Positions 33,797 through 42,263 of a stretch of DNA of 64,000 bases are shown in pieces. The stretch is from Candidatus Rifleibacterium amylolyticum (GTDB lineage Bacteria > Muiribacteriota > Ozemobacteria > Ozemobacterales > Ozemobacteraceae), in contig JAACJG010000002.1 in NCBI GenBank assembly GCA_009917695.1, forward strand, positions 62,001 to 126,000, read 5' to 3'. Each line of letters starts with the position of its first letter. The stretch's first letter is position 1. The position numbers and the translations under genes are program-made. Below the pieces are notes generated by a model. That model had not been told where the DNA came from and did no database searches. It saw only the letters and a program-made list of their open reading frames with translations.

Positions 33797-34984
33797 TCAG
33801 TCGGCTGAATGGCAGCCGAGCATTTCGACAACCATAGCGGCAACTCGTTCATGGGCTCCCGGCTCGCCAAGATGCGCCACGACGTCGGCAAAATCCTTTT
33901 TCTGCTGGTTGTATGCGTCTTCTGATTCCAGCAGCTCGAACGCTTTTTCGGCCAGCTTTTCAGGTGTAAGGTCGTGCTGAATGAGCTCAGGCACAGCCAT
34001 TCGGTTGATAATGATATTCGGCAACCCGATGAATTTGGGGAGATGGTAGAACAGGCGCGCCTGAATCTCGGTAAAGGTCGAAACCCGATAACAGATGACC
34101 ATTGGCGTGCCGACATAGCTGGCTTCGAGAGTAGCAGTGCCAGAGCTGATCAGCAGCAGACGCGACAGGCGCATGAGATCGTAGATCTGACCTTCGGCCA
34201 GGGTAACCGGGATGCCGCTGGCAGCCAGCTGATTGCGCAAACACTGCTTGGAAACACCAAAAACCTCGCTGCCTTCGGTTTTAATTACCGGAACAACGAA
34301 CTGGTATTGCGGATATTTCTGGTGAATCAGGCGGCCGGCACGCAACATTACCGGCAGCAGCAGTTCAAGTTCACTGCGACGCGAACCCGGGCACAGTCCG
34401 ATCACCGGTTTTACCGGGTCAAGACCATATTTGGCGCAGGTTTCACCTGGAGTCAAGCCCGGCTTGGCATGATCGAGCAGCGGGTGGCCGACAAACTCAA
34501 CATTGGCTCCAGCGGCGCGATAAACTTCATAGGTCGAAGCAAAATTGGCTGCCACGCGAGTTATCGAACTGGCGGCATCGGTGATACTGGCCGGGTCTGT
34601 GGCAAACTTGCTGGGCGGGAAATAATAGAGGGTCGGAATACCGAGCTTGTTGGCAGCATGCACAAGTCGCATGTTGAAACCCGGGTAATCGACGAGAATG
34701 AGCAGATCAGGGCGGTTGTCGCGCATGAATCTTTTAAGGCGCGAAAGCACCAGAAGCAGACGGGGAACCTGCTTTATCGCCTCGATAAGACCGATAGCAG
34801 CCCAGTTGCTGCTGTCGTAAAGCAGCTTTACATCACGCCGGGCTGTCTGAATGCCGCCTACGGCATATATATCAAGCTCACCGCACTTCTTGAGCACATC
34901 GATCAACGAAGCTGCGTAAAAATCACCGGAAGTTTCGCCGGCTACTATCAGCAGCTTTTTTTTGTCGTGCACCTGCAGATTCAA
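33797..34984 (-). CDS. Divergent LpxB paralogue (lipid-A-disaccharide synthase-like)
   Basis: 395 residues aligned over the whole GT19 fold: AGETSGDFYAASL, AIGLIEAI, LILVDYPGFN, LCPGSRRSELELLLP, SSGTATLEASYVGTPMVICYR, LPNIIINR. The block after the first domain that reads CPQVWAW in LpxB (and in the paralogue at 37483-38640) is instead YYFPPSKFATDPAS. Acceptor or partner may therefore differ. It is unlikely to be the housekeeping LpxB. It is embedded in the same operon, two bases from the DUF374 gene, so a role in a modified glycolipid is possible (inference). Confidence 0.82.
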   Translation of the reverse strand: MNLQVHDKKKLLIVAGETSGDFYAASLIDVLKKCGELDIYAVGGIQTARRDVKLLYDSSNWAAIGLIEAIKQVPRLLLVLSRLKRFMRDNRPDLLILVDYPGFNMRLVHAANKLGIPTLYYFPPSKFATDPASITDAASSITRVAANFASTYEVYRAAGANVEFVGHPLLDHAKPGLTPGETCAKYGLDPVKPVIGLCPGSRRSELELLLPVMLRAGRLIHQKYPQYQFVVPVIKTEGSEVFGVSKQCLRNQLAASGIPVTLAEGQIYDLMRLSRLLLISSGTATLEASYVGTPMVICYRVSTFTEIQARLFYHLPKFIGLPNIIINRMAVPELIQHDLTPEKLAEKAFELLESEDAYNQQKKDFADVVAHLGEPGAHERVAAMVVEMLGCHSAD

Positions 34985-34985
34985 T

Positions 34986-35753
34986 TTATGCCACCTGTTT
35001 CTCGATTATACAACTATTGAGGCGTCCTGATGCAAGATATTCACGCGCATCGGCCTCACACGCCATGATACGTTTTCCGATAAGATCGCATCCCGCCTGA
35101 ATATCGGTTTCTGGTGAGATGGTAAAAGGTTCGCCGGTAATCATTACAGCCCGACTGCCGGGCAGAGGAATTTCGGTGCGATCCCAGTTGTTGAGGGTAA
35201 CACAGCGCGAATAACCGACTCCGATCGGCACCAGCAGGGCGCCGGTCTTCTGAGCCAATAAAGCGGCGCCGGGCTTAACCTCATGACGTGGCCCGCGTGG
35301 GCCATCGACAGTAATCGCACCGGTGTAGCCAGATTGCATAAGCCGCATCATTTCAAGCAGACCACGCATTCCACCACGTGAAGACGAGCCTCTGACACAC
35401 TTGTAACCCAGATTATAAAGAATCTGCGTGAGCAGATCGCCATCTTCAGAAAGCGAGGTCATGATAGCCACATTCCGTCGGCGATGGCAATAAATCGAAG
35501 TCAGCAAAGAAGCGTGCCAGGCTACGATAACGACTGGTCTGCCATCTTTGCGCGCCTGAATGAAACGATTGAAGGTTGGTCGCTCGATCATGACCAGGCG
35601 AGAAAGCGACAGAATCAGCGCAGCACCGCCAAAAGCCTTGAGCTTGAGAGCAGCGACCCATAACGGATCGTTCCAGCGGCCATCAGAGAGGCGCATCGAG
35701 CCTCGTAAAGTCTCGATATCGCGCTGATCTATTGTCTGGCTGAATTTCTGCAT
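34986..35753 (-). CDS. DUF374 acyltransferase-like protein
   Basis: 255 residues of the DUF374 branch of the LPLAT superfamily. Key features are VVIVAWHASLL (a WH-x4 site replacing the usual HX4D), SEDGDLLTQIL, RGSSSRGG and the substrate-binding TVDGPRGPRHEVKPG. The C-terminal ~60 residues are less conserved. The ATG at 35753 overlaps the msbA stop by one base. A GTG one codon earlier is also possible. DUF374 genes commonly sit next to lpx and waa genes; the acyl acceptor is not known. Confidence 0.85.
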   Translation of the reverse strand: MQKFSQTIDQRDIETLRGSMRLSDGRWNDPLWVAALKLKAFGGAALILSLSRLVMIERPTFNRFIQARKDGRPVVIVAWHASLLTSIYCHRRRNVAIMTSLSEDGDLLTQILYNLGYKCVRGSSSRGGMRGLLEMMRLMQSGYTGAITVDGPRGPRHEVKPGAALLAQKTGALLVPIGVGYSRCVTLNNWDRTEIPLPGSRAVMITGEPFTISPETDIQAGCDLIGKRIMACEADAREYLASGRLNSCIIEKQVA

Positions 35754-37483
35754 CACATGGCCACCTGTTCGGAAAACTGCGACCGGTAAAGCTGCGAATA
35801 AAGCCCCTGCTTACCGAGCAGCTGATTATGCGAGCCGATTTCGACGATCTCGCCCTTCTGCAATACCAGTATCTTGTCGGCATTTACAATTGTCGAAAGG
35901 CGATGCGCAATCATGAATGTTGTGCGATTGCTCATCAGGCGATTGAGCGATTCCTTGATCAGGTTTTCGGTTTCTGAGTCAAGGGCACTGGTCGCTTCGT
36001 CGAGGATCAGAATGCCGGGGTCTTTGAGAAACGCCCGCGAAAGCGCGATGCGCTGACCCTGGCCACCCGAAAGATTTACCCCACGCTCACCCAGAATCGT
36101 CTCGTAACCATCTGGCTGTGCCATGATGAAATCGTGAGCATTGGCAAGTTTTGCGGCCTCGACAATTTCTTCGTGCGTTGCGTCGAGTCTGCCGAACCTG
36201 ATGTTATCTTCAATTGTGCCTGAAAAAAGCAGGGTTTCCTGCGGAACCATGGCGATAAAGCGCCTCATACTGGCGGTACTCAGCTGCTTAACATCAGTTC
36301 CATCAATTTTGACAACCCCGGAAGAGGCATCAAAAAAGCGGGGGATCAGATTGATAAAGGTTGTCTTGCCTGCACCGGACGGGCCTACCAGAGCGACAAC
36401 CTCGCCGGGAGCGACCTTGATGTTGACATTGCGCAAAACCGGTTCATTCTGGTTATAGGCAAAAAACACTTCACTGAACTCGACTTCGCCACGGCAACTG
36501 GTCATTTCGACAGCATCAACCGACTCTTCGACATCAACCGGGGCGTCGATTATTTCAAACACGCGCTCGCCGGCACCAACCGACTGCGAAATCACGTTGC
36601 TCATTTTGGACAGGTTTTTTATCGGCACGAACAAACCGACCAGGGCAGTCAAAAAGCTGATCAGCTGGCCGGCGTCGAGATTCCCCCGGATTACCTCATA
36701 ACCGCCATACCAGAAAATAATGGCAAGACCACAGGTATTGATGAACTCGATAATCGGTGTCGTCGCTGCATTTATCCGGCCACCACGCATGGTTTCGGCA
36801 AAATTGGCACCGTTAGCCTGCTCGAAGCGATCTTTAACGAATTCTTCGAGGGTGAAAGACTTGACCACCTTTACGCCGGTAATGAATTCCTGCAGAACTG
36901 TCGAAAGGTCGCCAATTCGGCTCTGCATGCGCGATCCGATCTTCTTCATCTTTCGCGAGAATTTGTTGATCAGGGCTCCAATGAAAGGAATAATGATGAT
37001 CGAGATGACGGCAAGTTTCCAGTGCAGATAGAAGATGTAGCAGCAGAAACCGACAAAAGCGATGAAATCACCGATAAGCGAGGTAAAACTGGCAAGCAGA
37101 TTCTGTAGAATGAGAACATCGGCGGTGATTCGGCTCATCAACTGCCCCGTGCGCTGTTTTTCGTAATAGGAAAGCGACAAGCGCAACAGGCGGTCAAAAC
37201 ATGATGTGCGGATGGTTCGCAGAATGCTCTGCGAGACGTAGTGCATCAGATAACCCCTGATGAAATCGGCGACGCCCTTGAGAAACATCACGACAACCAG
37301 AGCGAGGGCGATCCAGTGCAGAGCTGCAATGTTGCGATTCACCAGCACATCGTTGACGACGCTCTTCATTATCCAGGCCGGGAAGATGGTGCAGACGGCC
37401 ACCATGGCGCTGCAGATTATGCCGAACGCCAGAGCCGCCTTGTAGTCGCTGAAATAGCTGAGAATACGTTTGAAGGTTACCAT
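35753..37483 (-). CDS. msbA: MsbA-like lipid A export ABC transporter
   Basis: Half-size exporter, 576 residues, that should flip Kdo-lipid A across the inner membrane. The N-terminal half holds six transmembrane segments. The ATPase domain has Walker A GPSGAGKTT, the Q-loop MVPQETLLFSG, the signature LSGGQGQRIALSRA, Walker B ILILDEATSALD and the H-loop AHRLST. It overlaps lpxB (upstream) and the DUF374 gene (downstream) by one base each, so the assignment as lipid A flippase rests on context as well as sequence. Confidence 0.93.
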   Translation of the reverse strand: MVTFKRILSYFSDYKAALAFGIICSAMVAVCTIFPAWIMKSVVNDVLVNRNIAALHWIALALVVVMFLKGVADFIRGYLMHYVSQSILRTIRTSCFDRLLRLSLSYYEKQRTGQLMSRITADVLILQNLLASFTSLIGDFIAFVGFCCYIFYLHWKLAVISIIIIPFIGALINKFSRKMKKIGSRMQSRIGDLSTVLQEFITGVKVVKSFTLEEFVKDRFEQANGANFAETMRGGRINAATTPIIEFINTCGLAIIFWYGGYEVIRGNLDAGQLISFLTALVGLFVPIKNLSKMSNVISQSVGAGERVFEIIDAPVDVEESVDAVEMTSCRGEVEFSEVFFAYNQNEPVLRNVNIKVAPGEVVALVGPSGAGKTTFINLIPRFFDASSGVVKIDGTDVKQLSTASMRRFIAMVPQETLLFSGTIEDNIRFGRLDATHEEIVEAAKLANAHDFIMAQPDGYETILGERGVNLSGGQGQRIALSRAFLKDPGILILDEATSALDSETENLIKESLNRLMSNRTTFMIAHRLSTIVNADKILVLQKGEIVEIGSHNQLLGKQGLYSQLYRSQFSEQVAM

Positions 37484-38640
37484 CAGCGCCTCAGCTCCTG
37501 AATTCTGGCAGCAATATGCTCAGCCACCCTATGGCTTGCCCCGGGTTCGCCAAGACTTCTGCGCACCTGGTCGAGATCTTCACGCATTTTTGCCTGCCTC
37601 TGCGGGTCGCCAAGAATGGCCAGCGCTTCAGCCGCAATAAGCGAAGCCTTGAAGTCACCCCTGATAAACTCAGGAACGATGCGGCGACCGGCAATTACAT
37701 TGGGCAGACCAATGTGTTCGGCCTGGATGACGAACTTGGAAATGAGTGAAGTCAGCCAGTTAACCCGGTATACCACGACCATGGGCGTTCCGATAATAGC
37801 CGACTCCAGAGTCGCCGTGCCTGAGGCGACCAGACAGAGATCGGAAGCGGCTATTGCATCATAGGTCTGGCCGCGCAGCATGGTAATGGGAAGATTACGC
37901 CCTTTGAGATGCGGCAGGATCAGAGAATCATCTATTGCACCGGCCACCGGCAGGAGAAATCTGGCAGCCGGACGCTTTTGCAGTATCAGTTCAGCAGCGT
38001 CGAGCAGTTCCGGGAGGATATAATAGATCTCCTGGGTGCGGCTGCCGGGCAGAAGGCTGATAAGCGAGTCGGCATCACCCTTCAGCGCCGGTCTGAGATC
38101 TTCACTGGCACCAGAAGGTTTGGCAAAACCGATCAACGGGTGGCCGAACCAGTTTACTGTAGCGCCAGCACGAGCCCAGATATCGACTTCAAAAGGAAAC
38201 ACAACAACCGCCTCGTTGATCAGGCGCGTGATCTTTTCGACCCGGCTGGCATGCCAGGCCCAGACCTGCGGGCAAATATAATAAAGCACATGAATGTTGA
38301 GGGATCGGGCTATTTCGGCGACACGCTGATTGAAACCAGGGTAATCGATGAGCACTATCATATCTGGCCGGGTTTTTGCCAGCCAGTGCTTAACATCTTT
38401 CAAAATGCGCGCCAGATGGCGTATATTTTTCAATACCTCGACAAAGCCGATTACTGCCAGCTCATCACTGCTGTGAATACAGTGCATGCCGGCAGCTTTC
38501 ATCATCGGGCCACCAATTCCATCGACTATGACATCGGGGGCAACCTGACGAAGATGGCTGATTACCAGAGATCCATGCAGATCTCCGCTCTGTTCGCCGG
38601 CTAGAAAGAATATCCGCCCGGGGCGCTTCAGATCACTCAC
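37483..38640 (-). CDS. lpxB: Lipid-A-disaccharide synthase
   Basis: Condenses UDP-2,3-diacylglucosamine with lipid X to form the disaccharide (GT19). 385 residues with all family blocks: FLAGEQSGDLHG, VIGFVEVL, LIDYPGFN, YICPQVWAWHASRVEKI, LLPGSRTQEI, SGTATLESAIIGTPMVVVYR and LPNVIAGR. This is the canonical copy, in contrast to the paralogue at 33797-34984. It overlaps the ICMT-like gene (4 bases) and msbA (1 base). Confidence 0.95.
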   Translation of the reverse strand: MSDLKRPGRIFFLAGEQSGDLHGSLVISHLRQVAPDVIVDGIGGPMMKAAGMHCIHSSDELAVIGFVEVLKNIRHLARILKDVKHWLAKTRPDMIVLIDYPGFNQRVAEIARSLNIHVLYYICPQVWAWHASRVEKITRLINEAVVVFPFEVDIWARAGATVNWFGHPLIGFAKPSGASEDLRPALKGDADSLISLLPGSRTQEIYYILPELLDAAELILQKRPAARFLLPVAGAIDDSLILPHLKGRNLPITMLRGQTYDAIAASDLCLVASGTATLESAIIGTPMVVVYRVNWLTSLISKFVIQAEHIGLPNVIAGRRIVPEFIRGDFKASLIAAEALAILGDPQRQAKMREDLDQVRRSLGEPGASHRVAEHIAARIQELRR

Positions 38641-39230
38641 GCAACCCGCTCCTTTCGCATGGCTGCAGCCAGTGCAACCGTCAAAAGAATCAGCGAAGTG
38701 GAAGCAAATGTTCGTTTTTCTGAGCGCAAAGCCTCACTCAGCGAGAAGTTGGCAGCGGCAGCAAAGCGGCTGTTTGCCTGCAAAGTCGGAATAAAGGCAG
38801 GTACAGCTTCGCGATAACAGCGATGGGCATCGGGAAATTTCTCAGCCAGAAAGCCTTCTTCGTAAGGAATCATTGTCGAAAATTCGATCAGATAGAAAAA
38901 GGCTACCACCAGAGCAAAGCCGGCATTTCCAGAAATCACCATGAACCCGAGAATCTTGAGGAAGTTGGCAAGATAAAGCGGGTTGCGACAATGCGCATAG
39001 GGCCCAGATGTAATCAAGCGCTCGGCACAGATCTCACGGGTGCGGGTTTTTGGGCCAATGTGCATGAGAGCCCATATTCTCAGGCTTTCACCAAGCACAA
39101 TGAACGGCAGCCCCAGCAACCAGCCGAGCAGCCGTGGCCTGGCGCAACCGGCCATGGCAAGAACCAGAGGAACCGGCAATTTATCGCGCCAGACAAAAAA
39201 GAAATGTCCCGTTCGTTTGATAAAACCCAT
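38637..39230 (-). CDS. ICMT/PEMT-like membrane methyltransferase
   Basis: 197 residues with hydrophobic segments at about 17-30, 33-50 and 93-115 and the isoprenylcysteine-methyltransferase signature: ERLITSGPYAHCRNPLYLANFLKILG (first part GPYAHCRNP) followed by EEGFLAEKFPDAHRCY. These elements bind SAM in ICMT/PEMT-family membrane enzymes. The ~45 residues after the domain form a tail with a final hydrophobic stretch. Its position between a Gfo/Idh gene and lpxB, with a 4-base overlap into lpxB, suggests methylation of a lipid A or phospholipid group. That is inference, as the substrate is unknown. Confidence 0.8.
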   Translation of the reverse strand: MGFIKRTGHFFFVWRDKLPVPLVLAMAGCARPRLLGWLLGLPFIVLGESLRIWALMHIGPKTRTREICAERLITSGPYAHCRNPLYLANFLKILGFMVISGNAGFALVVAFFYLIEFSTMIPYEEGFLAEKFPDAHRCYREAVPAFIPTLQANSRFAAAANFSLSEALRSEKRTFASTSLILLTVALAAAMRKERVA

Positions 39231-39243
39231 CAGATTGTCTGTT

Positions 39244-40185
39244 TCAGCGGCGGGCGGGAAGATTATGCTTAACCTGCTCGAGAATTTCTACAGCAACTTC
39301 AAGAGCATTTTTGCCATCTTCAATTGTTACCAGAGGTTTTTTGCGTTCCTTGATACAGCTGATGAAATGCTCCAGTTCAAGCCGGAGCGGCTCAGCCTTG
39401 TGAACTTCGAGTTCTTCGCGAATGATCTTTTCTTCGAGATTCGACTTACGGCGCAAGGTTATCGCCTGATTGGCGTAGTCAAGCGAGCAATACTTATCGA
39501 GTTCGAATATACGCAATTTTCTGATGCGTTCTTCGCTGATACGCGAAGCTGTGAGATTAGCGATACAACCGTTTTCAAAAACGATATGAGCGTTGGCGAT
39601 GTCTTCGTTGTCGGTAAGAACAGGTATGCCAACCGCATCAATATGCTTGATCGGAGACCGAACCAGCGAGAGAACGATATCGATGTCATGAATCATCAGA
39701 TCCTGGACGACGCCAACATCCTGTATACGCGGCGAGAAAGGCCCCATGCGCTGACATTCAATAAAGCGCGGGCTTTCGCAGAGCGACTGCAGCTTGAGAA
39801 TAGCCGCATTGAAGCGCTCAACATGGCCAACCTGCAAAGTGAGCTGCTTTTTCCCGGCAAGCGAAACCAGATCGTTGGCTTCATCCAATGTCTTGGTGCA
39901 GGGTTTTTCAATAAAGGTATGCACATTACGTTCGAGAAAATATCTGGCGATCTCGTGATGCAGCACAGTCGGCACTACTACAGTTACTGCATCGACTTTG
40001 CCTTCGAGCTCGCGATAATTGTTATAAAATGGCACCGAATATTTCTCTGCCAGCTCGCGACCAGCTTCATTTACATCGCATATTCCAACCAGCTTCGCGC
40101 CTTCAATCTCGGTTAAAAGCCTGGCGTGGTGCTGCCCGAGATGACCTACTCCGATGACTCCGATCTTAACTTCCTGAGTGCTCAT
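39244..40185 (-). CDS. Gfo/Idh/MocA-family oxidoreductase (GnnA-like)
   Basis: 313-residue NAD(P)-dependent dehydrogenase. The N-terminal Rossmann loop is GVIGVGHLGQHHARLL, followed by CDVN and the family EKPCTKTLDEA (catalytic Lys region of EKP). A GVVQDLMIHDIDIV block holds the expected DxxxHDID. It sits between lpxI and the ICMT-like gene. In other bacteria such a gene near lpx loci is GnnA, which oxidises UDP-GlcNAc at C3 so that GnnB can aminate it and give amide-linked lipid A. No GnnB is in this window, so that role is only a hypothesis. Confidence 0.85.
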   Translation of the reverse strand: MSTQEVKIGVIGVGHLGQHHARLLTEIEGAKLVGICDVNEAGRELAEKYSVPFYNNYRELEGKVDAVTVVVPTVLHHEIARYFLERNVHTFIEKPCTKTLDEANDLVSLAGKKQLTLQVGHVERFNAAILKLQSLCESPRFIECQRMGPFSPRIQDVGVVQDLMIHDIDIVLSLVRSPIKHIDAVGIPVLTDNEDIANAHIVFENGCIANLTASRISEERIRKLRIFELDKYCSLDYANQAITLRRKSNLEEKIIREELEVHKAEPLRLELEHFISCIKERKKPLVTIEDGKNALEVAVEILEQVKHNLPARR

Positions 40186-40220
40186 AATTACCTCTTCTTA
40201 TCTCAATCTTTACAGTGGCG

Positions 40221-41021
40221 TCAGATGACCATTATGGCAATGCCGGCTTCATCGGCCATGGCAATAACCTCTTCGCGGTCGAGAAGCAGTGTTTTCATTT
40301 CTTCGAATGCCAGACAACGAGCGCGCGCTTCAATGAGCGTTCTGATTGTATCCACTCCGACGGTTGGAATGTCAAAACGCATATCCTGATTTGGTCTGGC
40401 TACCTTAACGACAGTGGCATCACCGTTGCCAAGCTGACCGCCACGCAAAATGGCCTTGTCAGTTCCTTCGATAGCCTCTACCGCCAGAATGGCGCGATTC
40501 TTTACCACCACCGTCTGCCCGATATCGAGACCGGCTATCTGCTTGGCAATATCATAACCATACCTGATGTCGAGCATTTCTTCTTCAGTGGGCTGGCGAC
40601 GGGTAAGAATACCTTTTTCCGGCAGCAGAACCGAAAGAAAGGTCGTTGAATCGCAGACATGTATGCCTTCGGCAATGAATTCCTCGGCCAGAGTACGCAA
40701 TAATGCGTCATCATTGCGAATAGGCGTCTTCTCAAACACCTTCATCAGCCTGGCATCAGGTCTGATGCGCTCGAACATGAGCGTCTTGGTGATCTTTCCC
40801 GCCATGACGAGTCTTTCGACGCCGGCCTTGAGAAATGTATCGATCATGCCCTGAAGTTCTCCGACATGAAACCAGTGGATCTGGCTGACCAGTTTCTCGA
40901 GTTCTGGCGACGTCTCTTCACGGATAGCCACAGCAACAACCTCATTGCCGCCCAGCTTTGCCGCCTGTGCGAAATAAATGGGAAACCGTCCGTTCCCGGC
41001 AATCAAACCTATACGTGACAC
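40221..41021 (-). CDS. lpxI: UDP-2,3-diacylglucosamine pyrophosphatase LpxI
   Basis: Hydrolyses UDP-2,3-diacylglucosamine to lipid X, the role that LpxH fills in E. coli. The GTG at 41021 is chosen because GGGAG precedes it and the protein then starts SRIGLIAGNGRFP, the family's usual beginning (266 residues). Other blocks: HVGELQGMIDTFLKAGVERLVMAGKI (for example VMAGKITK), QTVVVKNRAILAVEAIEGTD and RFDIPTVGVDTI. It is the first gene of the nine-gene envelope operon, behind an extended -10 promoter. Confidence 0.93.
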   Translation of the reverse strand: MSRIGLIAGNGRFPIYFAQAAKLGGNEVVAVAIREETSPELEKLVSQIHWFHVGELQGMIDTFLKAGVERLVMAGKITKTLMFERIRPDARLMKVFEKTPIRNDDALLRTLAEEFIAEGIHVCDSTTFLSVLLPEKGILTRRQPTEEEMLDIRYGYDIAKQIAGLDIGQTVVVKNRAILAVEAIEGTDKAILRGGQLGNGDATVVKVARPNQDMRFDIPTVGVDTIRTLIEARARCLAFEEMKTLLLDREEVIAMADEAGIAIMVI

Positions 41022-41085
41022 GTTACTCCCTCGCTTTTCTGCCCCGGCAGTATATGGCCGACCCGGAGCCGAGCATGGTGCCAAG

Positions 41086-41094
41086 ATTATATCA
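41086..41094 (-). promoter_or_regulatory. Candidate extended -10 promoter for the lipid A operon
   Basis: Minus strand TGA-TATAAT (41094-41086) is a TGn extended -10 element with a perfect TATAAT. The -35 region is weak. The leader to the lpxI GTG would be about 58 bases. Confidence 0.5.
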
Positions 41095-41103
41095 TGAATT
41101 GGC

Positions 41104-41133
41104 AAAAAAAGCCCTAGAATCTGGCATTTTTTT
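41104..41133. terminator. Candidate bidirectional terminator between ricT and lpxI
   Basis: A7 (41104-41110) with GCC (41111-41113) faces GGC (41123-41125) with a downstream T7 (41127-41133). There is one mismatch. The GC part is short, so strength is uncertain. Confidence 0.45.
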
Positions 41134-41189
41134 GCTGCAATCGCAAGATTTTGTTTAATTTCGCACAAATTGGCCGCAAGCAGACAAAA

Positions 41190-42263
41190 TCAATCTTCAT
41201 CCTGTCCGTCGATACGATCGTCGTCGTCAGGGTCATTTTGATCATTCTGCGCTGCCGGCTCTTCTGGCTTGGCTCTGGGCTCGTCCCGCCTGCGGCTATC
41301 ATTATGACCGGTATTTTCATTACGTGCAGGCGAGTCTGATTTTTTCTTTTTCTTGCCTGAACCTGGCGGGTTGAGATTTTTAAGCAGAATGCTCAAATCG
41401 GGCTCACCTTCGCCAGGCAGGCTTATCCACCAGAGATTGCGGCCTGTCGCCTGATCTTTGCGGCCATTGACCTGATCGAGGCTGTAGTGAACCTTTCGGC
41501 GATCGGCAAAACTCAGCAGGATTTTACTGGTAATGTAATTGATATCCATGACCCTTGCAGTTTCGCTGCCAACGACAATCTCGGCATTGAGTTTGGGAAA
41601 CTTGCCATGAAAAGAAGCATAATATTCATGCTCATGCGCAAGGCAACAAAGCAGGCGCCCGCAGATTCCCGAAAGCTTGGCCGGATTGAGACTGAGGTTC
41701 TGCTCTTTAGCCATTTTTGTCGAGACCGGGTAAAATGTGCTCATGAACTGCGCGCAACAGACAGCCTTGCCACAACAACCAATGCCGCCGAGCAAGCGTG
41801 TTTCGTCGCGAACCCCGATCTGGCGAAGCTCAATACGAGTTTTGAACTGTGAGGCCAGACTTTTCAGAAGATCGCGAAAATCCACCTTGTTTTCAGATTT
41901 GAAGTAGAGAATAAGACGACTGTAATCAAAAAGGTATTCAGCCTTGAGCAGCTTCATGCTCAGCTGATGATGCTGAATCTTGTCGCGGGCCTGAAGAAAG
42001 GCTTCACGCTCCTTCGCCTTCAGCTCAAGGATTTTATTGCGGTCGTCTTCATTCACCGGCCGAAGAATTTCGATGATAAAAGGATCCGACTCGCCTTTAA
42101 GACCCGCCGGTTTACTATCGACAATGCGCACAGCTTTGGCTATTTCGCAGCCATGCTGGGTAGTCACCACCAGATCCTGGGGTGGTTCAATTTCCATGTC
42201 AGGCATGATGGTCCAATGCAGGTTGGGCAGCTTGCGCAGCCTCAGAGAAACATATTGACTCAA
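41190..42263 (-). CDS. ricT: RicT/YaaT (PSP1-domain) regulator
   Basis: 357 residues. The PSP1 domain carries the family's cysteines in GIGCCGKAVCCAQF and GICGRLLCCL, which bind an iron-sulfur cluster in the Bacillus Ric (Y) complex that guides RNase Y and affects competence and biofilm. Other conserved text is DYSRLILYFKSENKVDFR and RIELRQIGVRDE. The last ~55 residues are a Lys- then Asp/Glu-rich disordered tail. It overlaps holB by 4 bases; yaaT beside holB is also the Bacillus order. RicA and RicF are not in this window. Confidence 0.9.
   Translation of the reverse strand: MSQYVSLRLRKLPNLHWTIMPDMEIEPPQDLVVTTQHGCEIAKAVRIVDSKPAGLKGESDPFIIEILRPVNEDDRNKILELKAKEREAFLQARDKIQHHQLSMKLLKAEYLFDYSRLILYFKSENKVDFRDLLKSLASQFKTRIELRQIGVRDETRLLGGIGCCGKAVCCAQFMSTFYPVSTKMAKEQNLSLNPAKLSGICGRLLCCLAHEHEYYASFHGKFPKLNAEIVVGSETARVMDINYITSKILLSFADRRKVHYSLDQVNGRKDQATGRNLWWISLPGEGEPDLSILLKNLNPPGSGKKKKKSDSPARNENTGHNDSRRRDEPRAKPEEPAAQNDQNDPDDDDRIDGQDED

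Noticed and set aside
33974-35020. Antisense frame of 348 codons across the lpxB-like gene
   Set aside because: The minus-strand product is a clear GT19 protein and the plus frame has no motif.
39040-40116. Antisense frame of 358 codons across the Gfo/Idh gene
   Set aside because: The opposite strand encodes a well-supported oxidoreductase; no ribosome site or motif here.
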